Shown: positions 40,348-50,645, counted from the stretch's first letter. The stretch is DNA of 64,000 bases from Oscillatoriales cyanobacterium PMM_0080 (GCA_949127775.1 CASBQF010000019.1:1-64000), one strand, 5' to 3'. The notes: a model not told the origin generated them from the letters alone. Program-made: numbers and translations.

Positions 40348-41088
40348 TTAACCAAATCGATAGCCGAATCCGCGTACTGTAATGATGTAGTCCGGTTGGC
40401 TCGGATCGATTTCCAATTTTTCGCGCAGCCAGCGGATGTGAACATCAACTGTTTTGCTGTCTCCGATAAAATCTTGACCCCAAATTTTTTCCAGCAATTG
40501 ATCGCGAGACCAAACTCGCCGGGGATTACTCATAAATAGTTCTAGTAAGCGAAACTGTTTAGGAGAAAATTTCACTTCAATGCCGCGAACCAATACGCGG
40601 CATTCTTCAGGATACAGAGTTATGCCCTTATATTGCAGCATCATCGGTTCTGGTAACTGACCGAGGCGTTGGCGACGCATCAGCGCCCGACAGCGGGCGA
40701 TAAACTCCCGCATTCCAAAAGGCTTGGTGAGATAATCATCTGATCCGGCTTCTAGATAAAAAGCGCAATTGTTCGCACTTCCTCTAGCACCGATAATCAA
40801 AATAGGTACGGGATTTCCTTGATGCCGTAACATCCGACACAGATCCAAACCGTTGATTGAATCCATAATTAACAGGTTAAACCCAAATTCACCGTGGTAT
40901 GACGAGGAAGTCTGCACAGGGGGCAGAGCGTTGCGCCCGTCGCTAGTAACCACCACCTCATAGCCCTGTTCTTTCAGGGCTAAAGCTAGCATTTCGCGCA
41001 ACAGGTCTTCACCTTCCAATAACAGGATGCGGCCGACTTGTCCAACAGCCAGCCTTGAAGGACTTTCGCTTAATTCAGCAGAAAACAT
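40348..41088 (-). CDS. OmpR-type response regulator with atypical receiver
   Basis: Receiver-like N-terminus; winged helix VKFSPKQFRLLELFMSNPRRVWSRDQLLEKIWG...VDVHIRWLREKLEIDPSQPDYIITVRGFGYRF. Confidence 0.92.
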   Translation of the reverse strand: MFSAELSESPSRLAVGQVGRILLLEGEDLLREMLALALKEQGYEVVVTSDGRNALPPVQTSSSYHGEFGFNLLIMDSINGLDLCRMLRHQGNPVPILIIGARGSANNCAFYLEAGSDDYLTKPFGMREFIARCRALMRRQRLGQLPEPMMLQYKGITLYPEECRVLVRGIEVKFSPKQFRLLELFMSNPRRVWSRDQLLEKIWGQDFIGDSKTVDVHIRWLREKLEIDPSQPDYIITVRGFGYRFG

Positions 41089-41864
41089 AAATATCAGTGG
41101 GAGTTATGTTGGTATGTAGCTAGCGGGAGGTGCTTTCTTCAGTAGCTGAGGCACTCTCGCGCTGCGATCGCTTTTTATGAACGATCGACTATTCAATCAC
41201 TTATAATCTTTCACCAGTCCATCCGACAGACATACGCTCGACTGTTTCTACTTGCTCGTGCAAGAAATATAGCCGTTGAGCAGTTGCGATAGCTGCGCTG
41301 TCTGCCTCAGTCCAGGCGTTAGAAGCCTGGTCATTGTTAGGGGTCGGTATTACTTTGTAAAACATTGCCCGTTTTAAATTGACCAGGTAACCCCCAATTT
41401 ATGGGAGATGGCTTTATCGTACAGATAAAAGGTTATCAAAAGGTAAAGCTTTAGTAAATAAATGGTTAATTTATTTAAGAATCTATAATGTTGCTTTTCA
41501 AGTCTAACCGAACGCTACAGCTTTGTCAAAAGATACAATCTCGATCGGCTCTACGCTCCGAAACCAGGTAACTTGAAAAATATGGTGCTAAATTAACTAT
41601 AAATCTGGGAATCTGACGGGTTTTTGAGGAATAGTAGACTTCTTGGCCTTAGTCTTTGATTGATAGAACAACCGCAGATGTTAGGCAGATAAACACAGAT
41701 AAACGCAGATAATTTCAAGATATTTTGTGACTTATGCAAGAAGTTTAGTGTTTTGTGGGTTGGACGCGAGTGGGGACGATCGCACTAAAAGCAGATCGCC
41801 CTACAAATGACTTATTCCCGCTACGATCGACAATAGTAAGTGAAAATTCTATAAACTGCCTATA

Positions 41865-42611
41865 ATGTTGCTGCACTTGAGTACCTGGCCCGAAGTAGAA
41901 GCTTATCTAGAGAGCTCCCGAGGCATAATTATCCCGATCGGCTCCACCGAACAACACGGGCCCACCGGTTTAATCGGAACTGACGCCATTGCTGCTGAGG
42001 CGATCGGCCGCAGTGTCGGCGAAGCAGCCAATGCCTTAGTCGGGCCGACAATTAATGTCGGGATGGCTTTGCACCATACGAGCTTTCCTGGGAGCATCAG
42101 CCTCCGACCGCAGACGCTGATTCTGGTAATTAGGGATTATATCACATCTTTAGCAAAAGCGGGATTTGAGAAATACTTCTTTATTAACGGTCACGGTGGC
42201 AATATTGCGACGATGAAAGCAGCATTTTCCGAGACTTACGCGCATTTGTCGGACTTAAATGTACCAAATGCCGATCGAATCCAGTGTCAAATCGGCAACT
42301 GGTTCATGTGCGGTTCAGTCTACAAACTCGCCAAAGAATTGTACGGAAACCAAGAAGGTTCCCACGCCACCCCCAGCGAAATCGCCTTAACCCAGTACCT
42401 TTATCCAGAAGCAATCAAGCAAGCACCGCTTTCAGAAGAAGTTGCATCCGGGTACAAAATTTATAGTGCTGCTGACTTCCGCCGCCGATTTCCCGACGGG
42501 AGAATGGGTTCAAATCCAGCCTTAGCAACTCCCGAACATGGCCAGCAATTTCACGAATTAGCAGTCAAAGAATTGACTAATAATTATTTGGAGTTTTTGA
42601 ACTCAGATTAA
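41865..42611 (+). CDS. Creatininase family protein
   Basis: IIIPIGSTEQHGPTGLIGTDAIAAEAIG, FFINGHGGNIATMKAAF, EGSHATPSEIALTQYL. Confidence 0.95.
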   Translation: MLLHLSTWPEVEAYLESSRGIIIPIGSTEQHGPTGLIGTDAIAAEAIGRSVGEAANALVGPTINVGMALHHTSFPGSISLRPQTLILVIRDYITSLAKAGFEKYFFINGHGGNIATMKAAFSETYAHLSDLNVPNADRIQCQIGNWFMCGSVYKLAKELYGNQEGSHATPSEIALTQYLYPEAIKQAPLSEEVASGYKIYSAADFRRRFPDGRMGSNPALATPEHGQQFHELAVKELTNNYLEFLNSD

Positions 42612-42646
42612 CCTTTTTGCCGATCGTTACCAGGAAGAGCCTGGTA

Positions 42647-42782
42647 ATATCGTTTCCGGTAGCGTCGAAATTATTAGCCAAAATTAGGAGACGGCAGTGC
42701 CGTGTCCCTACAATATTATTTTCGGTAGGGACACGGCACTGCCGTGTCCTCTATATCATTCCGATGCAACCGGATTTGATAT
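42647..42782. repeat. Inverted-repeat element with internal GGACACGGCACTGCCGTGTCC stem
   Basis: Outer ends atatcgtttccggtagcgtcgaaat / revcomp atatcaaatccggttgcatcggaat; a half-copy of the end occurs near 39964. Confidence 0.75.
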
Positions 42783-42802
42783 AACGACCAAAAAAACTTG
42801 TT

Positions 42803-43144
42803 TTAAGCAGCGACTTCGGCTTCAGCTTCAGCTTCAGCTTCAGGTGCATCTGGAACATCTTGCTTGATCGTCAAATAGCGAATTACTTCTTCGCTCAGGC
42901 GCATCGCGCGCTCCATCGGAAAAATTGCAGCGCCGGGAGCTGTATAGTTCATTTGAACGTATACTCCGTCGCGGTGCTTGCCGATTTCGTAAGCCAAGCG
43001 ACGCTTGCCGCGGTGCTGAGTTTCGATATTTTCAGCACCTTGATCGCGCAAAATTGTTTGATATTTCGCGATCGCCTGGTCAGTCATTTCTTCACCCAAA
43101 TCTGGGCGCAGAATGTACATTGTTTCGTAAATAAACGGTTTCAT
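42803..43144 (-). CDS. rpsF: 30S ribosomal protein S6
   Basis: [63 protein letters not shown]-terminal [10 protein letters not shown] tail. Confidence 0.97.
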   Translation of the reverse strand: MKPFIYETMYILRPDLGEEMTDQAIAKYQTILRDQGAENIETQHRGKRRLAYEIGKHRDGVYVQMNYTAPGAAIFPMERAMRLSEEVIRYLTIKQDVPDAPEAEAEAEAEVAA

Positions 43145-43210
43145 GGCAATAATCCCTTATGGACAAACAAGGCTTCTGATGAAGCAAGGACTTATTATCA
43201 TATCCCAACT

Positions 43211-44077
43211 ATGAACAATCTCAAAACTAAAAAATCAAATTCCCCCAACAGCCGTCCCTCGCGGTGGATCGCGCTGTGCACCTATGGGATGATGAGTGCG
43301 ATCGGACTTTTAATGCTGTTTCCCCTGCTGTGGCTGCTCAGTACCTCCCTCAAATCCCCCAGCGAAAACATCTTCCAATATCCCCCGCAACTGTGGCCGC
43401 AACACCCAACCCTCGAAAACTTCATAAAAGTCTGGCAAACCAACCCCTTCGGCCGTTACCTGTTCAACAGCAGCCTGATTGCGGGCCTCACAGTTAGCAT
43501 CAATGTTTTGTTTTGCGCCCTCGCCGCTTACCCCTTAGCCAGACTCAACTTTCGTGGCCGCGAAGCCATCTTAATTACGATCGTTTCCACAATCATGATT
43601 CCCTTCCAAATCGTGATGATTCCCCTGTACGTCTTGACAGTACAACTCGGACTAAAAAATAGTTATTTAGGTGTAATCTTTCCCGGATTAGCATCAGCAT
43701 TCGGCATATTTTTATTGAGGCAAGCATTCCTCGGAGTTCCCAAAGAACTAGAAGAAGCCGCCCGCATCGACGGCTGTTCAGAATTAGGCATTTGGTGGCA
43801 CGTGATGATTCCGGCAATTAAGCCGGCTTTAGTCACTTTAGGAATTTTTGTATTTATCGGTTCTTGGAGTGACTTTTTGTGGCCGCTGCTAGTTTTAGAC
43901 AGACCAGAATATTACACTTTGCCTTTAGGAGTTGCTAATTTAGCTGGGACATTTTCTTTGGATTGGCGTTTGGTAGCGGCGGGTTCTATCATTTCCATTA
44001 TTCCAGTTTTAGGACTGTTTTTGCTGTTGCAAAAATACATTGTTCCGACTGAAACTGCCGCCGGAGTCAAGGGATAG
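43211..44077 (+). CDS. Carbohydrate ABC transporter permease (MalG/CUT1-like)
   Basis: TSLKSPSENIFQYPPQLWPQHPTLENF, EEAARIDGCSELGIWWHVMIPAIKPALVTLGIFVFIGSWSDFLWPL; start at MNNLKTKK. Confidence 0.95.
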   Translation: MNNLKTKKSNSPNSRPSRWIALCTYGMMSAIGLLMLFPLLWLLSTSLKSPSENIFQYPPQLWPQHPTLENFIKVWQTNPFGRYLFNSSLIAGLTVSINVLFCALAAYPLARLNFRGREAILITIVSTIMIPFQIVMIPLYVLTVQLGLKNSYLGVIFPGLASAFGIFLLRQAFLGVPKELEEAARIDGCSELGIWWHVMIPAIKPALVTLGIFVFIGSWSDFLWPLLVLDRPEYYTLPLGVANLAGTFSLDWRLVAAGSIISIIPVLGLFLLLQKYIVPTETAAGVKG

Positions 44078-44203
44078 AATGAGGGAATTGGGAATTGGGC
44101 ATTGGGCATTGTCAGTATAAAATTTTTCCTTCTTCCTTCTTCCTTCTTCCTTCTTCCTTCTTCCTTCTTCCTTCTGTTATACAACTCACAAAATTTATTT
44201 TTT

Positions 44204-44674
44204 ATGTACGAAATGCCCGAAATCCGCTGGATTGTTGAGCGCGCTGCGATCGTAGATGCGATCGTAGCAGTTGCAAATGCGTTCGATGCCAAAGACTGGC
44301 AAAAAGTGCGATCGTACCTAGCCGACGAAATAGATATCGACTATTCGGAATTCAGAAGTGAAACTCCCAGACGAGTAACCGCAGAAGCATACATAAAACA
44401 GCGGGTAGAGGGACTTGCCGGTTTGCGAACGCTCCACGTCAGCACGAATCACGAAGTAACAATTAACAATAATACTGCCGAATGCCAGTCTGCATACCAA
44501 ATTTATCGAGTTGACTCCACTCGCGAGTCACAGAATCGGTTTGATACAGCAGGAAACTATTTTCACTCCTTGATTAAAACAGACAAACATTGGCTAATCG
44601 CAGGAATCAAGCAAACCGTGGTGATTGTCAGTGGCAATTCTCAAGTTCACGGTAGCCTGCGCGGTACATCTTAA
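44204..44674 (+). CDS. SnoaL-like / nuclear transport factor 2-fold protein
   Basis: AIVDAIVAVANAFDAKDWQKVRSYLADEIDIDYSEF; conserved-looking C-terminal part HSLIKTDKHWLIAGIKQTV. Confidence 0.8.
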   Translation: MYEMPEIRWIVERAAIVDAIVAVANAFDAKDWQKVRSYLADEIDIDYSEFRSETPRRVTAEAYIKQRVEGLAGLRTLHVSTNHEVTINNNTAECQSAYQIYRVDSTRESQNRFDTAGNYFHSLIKTDKHWLIAGIKQTVVIVSGNSQVHGSLRGTS

Positions 44675-44716
44675 ACCATTTTATATTTGAAATTTGCGGA
44701 TGATGTAACCTCAAAT

Positions 44717-44937
44717 AGGTTCGTAGTGAGGACTTCAGTTCGCATCAAAACCGAGGAATAGCCTTCCTAAAGCTTTAAAAAAAAACCATTAAATAGTTTC
44801 ATAGTGATGACTTCAGTTCGTATTAAAGAAGGACTAAAGTCCTCACTACGAACCTATTCGTATCAAAGAAGGACTAAAGTCCTCACTACGAACCTGTCCG
44901 TTTCAAAGAAGGACTAAAGTCCTCACTACGAACCTAT
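44717..44937. repeat. REP-like palindromic repeat array, three copies at exact 40-bp spacing plus inverted half-copies
   Basis: GAAGGACTAAAGTCCTCACTACGAACCT with cores starting at 44831, 44871 and 44911; inverted halves aggttcgtagtgaggacttcag near 44717. Confidence 0.92.
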
Positions 44938-44989
44938 AAACTGTATTTTTATCATAAACTATCTATCCTAAAATCTAAATTTTAAGTCT

Positions 44990-47542
44990 CTACCTCGGAG
45001 TAAAAACTGCACTAGGATAAGCAATCCGCTTGTGATTGAACTGTTCCCAAACTCGCACAAAAATTTCCGCAATTAGAGACATATCCTCCCGCGTCAAACC
45101 CGAATCAATCAACTGATTATCCTGCCAGCGAGCCTTCAAAATCCGATTAACCATATTCAAAGCTTCCTCGTGAGTAGCATCCTTGAGCGATCGCAAAGCA
45201 GCCTCACAAGAATCCGCCAACATCAAAATTCCGGTTTCCCGCGACTGCGGAATCGGCCCGTCGTAGCGAAAATCTTGCTCCCTCACTTCCCGAATTTCGA
45301 TTGTTAACTTTGAATGATCCGCATCTACTAAAGAAATGTTTAAATCTTCTGGTTCTTTGGTAGCCAGTTGCTGCGCTTGGTGGTAGAAGTAAGCAATTAA
45401 CATTGTGCCTTGATGTTCAGGAATAAATGCCTGAATCGCCTTCGGTAATCGATGCTTACGCGCCATGATCAACCCTTCGCTAACGTGCTTTTTAATAATC
45501 TCGGCGCTCGTCCAAGGGTTATTAATTTCATCGTGTTTGTTACCCCCGCCCATTTGATTTTCGCAAAATCCGTTCGGGTCGTGCATCTTTCCGATATCGT
45601 GGTATAGTGTTCCAGTTCTGACCAGCTCAACATTGCAGCCGAGTTCCCTCGCCGCAGCCTCCGCCAAACTAGCTACAAACAGCGTGTGCTGAAAAGTCCC
45701 CGGAGCTTCGGCAGCCAATCTCTTTAATAGCGGGCGGTTGGGGTTGGCAAGTTCCGCCAGCCGGATCGGGGTAATTAGGTCAAAAACGTGTTCCAAATAA
45801 GGGCTGATGCCGATCGCCACAACGCTCCAAGCCAAACCAGCCAAACTTTGCGCCCCCACCGTACCCAGAACCACGTACCAAATCGCACCGGCAGCCGCGC
45901 TAGCAATCAGAGTCCCCACCAAATACACCATGCCCTGAGTCAAGCCGACACCCACGCCCAAAAGAGCCAATTCCTCGCGCGATCGCAGCCGCCCAGCCGT
46001 AAAAGCACCTAGCAATCCCCCCGCCGCGCTAGCCACCAAATGAATCAACTCCACATCCAAGCCAATGGGCAGGAGTGCCGACAGCAGCCCCACTACAGTT
46101 ACCCCCACCGCCGAACCGTAGAAGCCGCCGGCCAAAATCCCGATCGCAGGCAAAGTCGTCCAAGGCAGCCCCAAACTCACCAGCACCGGCGCGCTCAAAG
46201 TCAGCAGCAGCAACAGCAAATGATCTCTCCGGCGCAAGCGGTAGTGCTTTTCCACCAGCAGTACGATCGCAATTGCCCCACCGACTAAACAAACAAAACC
46301 CGCCAGCCCTAGCCAATTCACCCCCCGCCGGCTCAAGCCAAAATAGTCCAGCAACACGAAATCTTGCTGCCTAATTTCTTTTCCTTCGGCAACAATTATG
46401 TCGCCCTGCTCTACTTGAATCCTTACCGGTTTCACCTTTTGCGCAGCCAATTCAGCTAGCTGTTTGGTTTCTTCGGGATCTCTCACCAGATTTGGCTGCA
46501 AAATCGCTGTTAAACTGACAACCGCCAAAGCTTGAGACTCTAACGGCACTTCATCAGCCAGTTGCAGCTTCACAGCTTCTTTCAAAATCTCTTTTGGCAA
46601 CCCCTGCGGGATACCTTGAGTCAGGATCATTTTTGCCGCCCGACTCATACCCGTTTGAGTTTTCTGCCAAGCTTCATCCGACAAATCAAACAGCGAAGTA
46701 TCGTAAATCAGTCGCAGCACAGAAACCGAGGGTTTTTCAAGCGCCTCCACAGCATTGAGATAGCGTCGCCGAGCCTCGGAAATACTGTCTGTGAGATTTT
46801 CAAAGTCTGATTTTGAGACCGATCGGCTGTAAGCTTGCAGTTGAGCGATCGCCTCCTGCTGAGACTTGTTATCTGTCGGCGCAGCACTCGCCGACGAATC
46901 TAAACTCAGCCGCTCGGAAGTTACACTGTTGTCCCCGGATTGCGCCAAAATCGATCGCCACTCCCACTCTGGACAGCCCCGCAAGTAAAGCTGAGCCGCA
47001 TTTGAGAGAGCCTGTGGCTCCGCAAACGGAAACGGGCCTACTGCCCGCCGCAGTTCGTTCCCCTCTTGCCAAAATTGTTGCAATTCTCGATTGATTTGTC
47101 GATCGACCGTACGATCGAGCATTAATATGGCTACAGCCCCGCTCCGCGCTGCTTTCCGCTGTTCTTCAGTAGTTTTATAATCGGGAATACTAACACTAGC
47201 AGGAGCCTTAATCGTCTGAGGAGCTTTTGTCCCCACATCCAGTTTCGGCTGGTTGTAGAAGCGGTGGCCCAGAGTGCTGCTGAGGGAAACTACCGCCACC
47301 AGCACCAACATAGGGGAACGAGCTTGATTTTTGAGGCCCGAAGAAGAGGTTTTAGTTCTAAATCTAATAAAAGTCTCGGGTAGATCCCATTTTTTAGCCG
47401 ATAAACGGCTAAGGAAATGCCCACCAGGGCGATCGGGATCTGCTTTGCGATCGCCATTTTGCACTTTAGCAATATGTTGGCGTAGTGAGCGCGCAGCCCC
47501 TAGCTGCTCAATCTGCCGCATCAATGAGGAGAGCGTATTCAT
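44990..47542 (-). CDS. 7TM-HD (PgpH-like) HD phosphohydrolase
   Basis: Extracellular 7TMR-HDED-like region, multiple TM helices, HD motif LVRTGTLYHDIGKMHDPNGFCENQM. Confidence 0.93.
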   Translation of the reverse strand: MNTLSSLMRQIEQLGAARSLRQHIAKVQNGDRKADPDRPGGHFLSRLSAKKWDLPETFIRFRTKTSSSGLKNQARSPMLVLVAVVSLSSTLGHRFYNQPKLDVGTKAPQTIKAPASVSIPDYKTTEEQRKAARSGAVAILMLDRTVDRQINRELQQFWQEGNELRRAVGPFPFAEPQALSNAAQLYLRGCPEWEWRSILAQSGDNSVTSERLSLDSSASAAPTDNKSQQEAIAQLQAYSRSVSKSDFENLTDSISEARRRYLNAVEALEKPSVSVLRLIYDTSLFDLSDEAWQKTQTGMSRAAKMILTQGIPQGLPKEILKEAVKLQLADEVPLESQALAVVSLTAILQPNLVRDPEETKQLAELAAQKVKPVRIQVEQGDIIVAEGKEIRQQDFVLLDYFGLSRRGVNWLGLAGFVCLVGGAIAIVLLVEKHYRLRRRDHLLLLLLTLSAPVLVSLGLPWTTLPAIGILAGGFYGSAVGVTVVGLLSALLPIGLDVELIHLVASAAGGLLGAFTAGRLRSREELALLGVGVGLTQGMVYLVGTLIASAAAGAIWYVVLGTVGAQSLAGLAWSVVAIGISPYLEHVFDLITPIRLAELANPNRPLLKRLAAEAPGTFQHTLFVASLAEAAARELGCNVELVRTGTLYHDIGKMHDPNGFCENQMGGGNKHDEINNPWTSAEIIKKHVSEGLIMARKHRLPKAIQAFIPEHQGTMLIAYFYHQAQQLATKEPEDLNISLVDADHSKLTIEIREVREQDFRYDGPIPQSRETGILMLADSCEAALRSLKDATHEEALNMVNRILKARWQDNQLIDSGLTREDMSLIAEIFVRVWEQFNHKRIAYPSAVFTPR

Positions 47543-47940
47543 TTGTGTCGAAGATATATCACTGTTATTCAGCAGATGAGTCAGAAATTCTGACTGTGCA
47601 TCTTGATTGAGTTTATCCGAACAGTAGTCCCTGAATACTTAATTACGAAGGCTACTTTAGCTGATTCTCGCCAAAATTTGGGTTTGCTAACTTCCGTTGT
47701 CCATTTTTAACACAACTCGCGGTTGAGGGCTAAAAACCCAGTTTCTCAGTAGATTCCTGGTTTCCCAACCCAATATTTTCATAGAAACCGGGTTTTTTGA
47801 GGCCACCACGTCCGATTTCATTTTTCACCTTTTCATCTTTAATGTCGCTTTCCTTCCACTTTCGTTTTTGACTTGTTAATTGCTAATTGTTCAGGCTCGC
47901 GAATTAAATAACTTACAATTTTAATTGTTATTGTGAAACA

Positions 47941-48101
47941 GGCCCGAAAGCCAGGGCTGTTTCACAATAAAACGATAATTTTGTAGGGGTCGTGCCCCCG
48001 TGCCGACCTTCTTCATCGACATTTTGTATGTGTTTGAGGGCTCGGGCGGGCACGGGGGCACCGCCCCTACAAGAGAATGAAATAGCCCTGGCCCGAAAGC
48101 C
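47941..48101. mobile_element. 137-bp MITE (47953-48089) with 12-bp TSD GGCCCGAAAGCC
   Basis: TIRs AGGGCTGTTTCA / revcomp AGGGCTATTTCA; identical GGCCCGAAAGCC at 47941-47952 and 48090-48101. Confidence 0.85.
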
Positions 48102-48305
48102 TGTGCAAGACGGGCGGGACATCCCACAAGCTTGTGGAAGTTATTTAATACTCATTCCTAAGCTGTTGGGCACTTAAATTGATTAAAAAACAATCAAACA
48201 ATGAGTGGAGTGGTCTCTTGTAGCCCGCCCTAAATATACAATTTAAATGCGGAAGAGCTTAATTGCTAATTTCTAGTTTCAGATCCCTATTAAAAGCTCA
48301 AAACT

Positions 48306-49448
48306 TTATACTTTACGAGGCCTAATCACATAAGGCGCAGCCACCGATCGCGCTAACGCTGCGGAGTCTAGACTGGCTGAAGGGTTGTAAACTCCAGCCC
48401 AAACAGCAAACAGGTTATTTGCTAACTCCACAAGTTTTAACTCGCTGTCGGTTCCCCAGACTAAGGGTTCTTGCCCCTCGACTAGCGGTGCCAATTCAAC
48501 CGCCGAAGATAGCTGTCGCCATTCTACAGGAATCGCAGTAGCACCGTTGTACGCTCCAGACAAAGCTCCCGTCAAAGCGCAGGTGAGTTGTCCAGCTATG
48601 CCGCAGCGAGCAGCACGCACCACTGACAAGCGCAAGTCTTCTGGGGTGTTTAAGAAGCAGTAGAAAGCTAGGGCAATGGGAATAAAATTTTCAGGGTTGA
48701 CAATTGACTTTGTTTGTGATTTTTTATCGCCCTCGCCCTGTTTTTCTCGCAAAGCTGTGGCGCTTTTACATAGGTGAGTTGTGGCTGTTTCTAAATCTGC
48801 TCCCTGTTGTAGTAATATTTGTACTTGCAGCAGCAATTCTGTTAAGGCATTATCTGTTTTTACGTAAGCAATTGTTTGTTCGATCGCTGTGGCGGGGTCA
48901 AGTCTTTGTTTGAGCGATCGGGCGATCGCAAATCCTACCGCTAAAACTCCTGTCTCATATTCTTGCCCGTTTTGTTTCTGCCAAACCTCTGTCGCCAGCA
49001 TGATTTTTTCTCGCAGCTTGGCTTTATTCTCATGAAAAAACATCGCTATCGGCAGAGTCGCAATCGCAGATTCACCAGGATTAAGCAGGCTTTGAAACTC
49101 AGTCCTTTGTGGATGGTAAATTTCCGACTTGGCAAAACCTGACCAAGTATTGCGCCAATCATTTAAATCTAAACCGTTACACCGAATTAAGCTCTGAATC
49201 CACGCCACCGCCAGTCTCCCACATCCAGACGAGTGTTGGTCAATTGGGATTTTGCTGGGAGAATTCAACGCCAATGTTGCCCGACTCAAAGTCAATTGTT
49301 GATATTTAGTCAGTTGTAAAATCGGTAGTAAGTCTTTTGTTTGGGCGGGAATACCTACCAGTTGCCTTTGATATTGCAGCCCGATAACGTTTCCTAAAAC
49401 TGCCCCCAGAATTGTTCCTTGAAACTTACTTAACAGGGAATGCCGCAT
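48306..49448 (-). CDS. ADP-ribosylglycohydrolase-fold protein, metal motifs degenerate
   Basis: SKFQGTILGAVLGNVIGL and ALTGALSGAYNGATAIPVEW resemble the family; canonical Asp motifs missing. Confidence 0.7.
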   Translation of the reverse strand: MRHSLLSKFQGTILGAVLGNVIGLQYQRQLVGIPAQTKDLLPILQLTKYQQLTLSRATLALNSPSKIPIDQHSSGCGRLAVAWIQSLIRCNGLDLNDWRNTWSGFAKSEIYHPQRTEFQSLLNPGESAIATLPIAMFFHENKAKLREKIMLATEVWQKQNGQEYETGVLAVGFAIARSLKQRLDPATAIEQTIAYVKTDNALTELLLQVQILLQQGADLETATTHLCKSATALREKQGEGDKKSQTKSIVNPENFIPIALAFYCFLNTPEDLRLSVVRAARCGIAGQLTCALTGALSGAYNGATAIPVEWRQLSSAVELAPLVEGQEPLVWGTDSELKLVELANNLFAVWAGVYNPSASLDSAALARSVAAPYVIRPRKV

Positions 49449-49665
49449 TTTAATTTAACTCAATTTGCTAGTCATTAGTCATTAGTCATTAGTCATTAGT
49501 CATTGGTCATTTTTTGCTTCCCCATTACCAATTTCCAATTCCCCATTACCAATTCCCAATTACTCATTACCATTCTTCTGATTATTTTCAATTATACCCA
49601 AACATATAAGGGCTGGTTCTTTAGCTAAAACCGACCCTTATCCGATCGCAATAATCGGTGAATTT

Positions 49666-50106
49666 TTAATTTTTAATCAAGTGACTAACTAGAGCTTGTA
49701 GCCCCAGCAGGTAACTTTCCGAGCCAAAACCGCTGATTTGCCCGATCGCCACCGCTGCGATAAACGAGTGGTGTCGAAAAGCTTCCCGGCGGTAAATATT
49801 GCTCAAATGAACTTCCACAGCAGGGATATTCACTCCTGCGATCGCGTCTCTAATTGCCACACTCGTATGAGTATAAGCTCCAGCATTAATCAATAAGCCT
49901 TGGTGCTGCCCTAACATCGAGTGAATTGCATCCACCAAAACCCCTTCATGATTCGACTGCTGAATGGAGACTGTCACCTGGAGAGCTTGCGCTTCTTGTT
50001 CTAGCAACTCGTTGATATCATTTAAAGTCGCAGAACCGTAAACTCCAGGTTCTCGCTGACCCAATAGATTTAGATTGGGGCCGTGAAGTACCAGGATATT
50101 TAACAA
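49666..50106 (-). CDS. aroQ: Type II 3-dehydroquinate dehydratase
   Basis: [68 protein letters not shown]. Confidence 0.97.
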   Translation of the reverse strand: MLNILVLHGPNLNLLGQREPGVYGSATLNDINELLEQEAQALQVTVSIQQSNHEGVLVDAIHSMLGQHQGLLINAGAYTHTSVAIRDAIAGVNIPAVEVHLSNIYRREAFRHHSFIAAVAIGQISGFGSESYLLGLQALVSHLIKN

Positions 50107-50208
50107 TTTTTAAAATTCCAGCGTAACAAAATATCTGAGTTTTGACTTGGATTTAGAACCAAATTCAAACCTCAAACCTCAAATTTCAAACCTGAATTCC
50201 AGTCCCAA

Positions 50209-50439
50209 CTATCGACGATGCCTTGGTTGGTTCACTGGAATAGGAATCGGTTGTAATTCCGGTTGAGCTTCTGGATCTAGAAGTCCTTCTATCAACTTGC
50301 GAACCCATTCTTCAATTTGTTCCAGCACCTTTCCAATGTTTTCCATTGAACGGATAGCTCCTTTTTTATAGTCTAAACTACTGAACCGACGGCTAAATAT
50401 CTGAAAATAAGCGAGCGCTACTTTGGAACCAAAGGTCAA
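50209..50439 (-). CDS. Hypothetical small protein
   Basis: 76-aa ORF, possible shorter start MENIGKVLEQIEEWVRKLIEGLL. Confidence 0.4.
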   Translation of the reverse strand: MTFGSKVALAYFQIFSRRFSSLDYKKGAIRSMENIGKVLEQIEEWVRKLIEGLLDPEAQPELQPIPIPVNQPRHRR

Positions 50440-50645
50440 GCTGGCTTTCTCGATCGCTAGTTATTTTGAGCAAGGGAGATCATCAGTATATTTGCCAATC
50501 AGTCTTACCTTATTATCATAACGAATCTTTACAGATAATCAATAGGTAATTGGAAAATTGCGGAACTATCTACGATCGCACTGTCTTAAATAAATCTTAA
50601 GCTTACGGATGACTCTTGACAATTGACAATAGAGTGGATTTTTTT

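Noticed and set aside
42860-43210. N-terminal extension of the ABC permease
   Set aside because: Antisense to rpsF; ATG at 43211 followed by a normal MalG-like N-terminus.
44717-44937. CRISPR-like array
   Set aside because: Three repeats at 40-bp spacing, but the units are palindromic REP-like repeats and the variable part is only about 8 nt; no cas genes in the window and isolated copies exist elsewhere.
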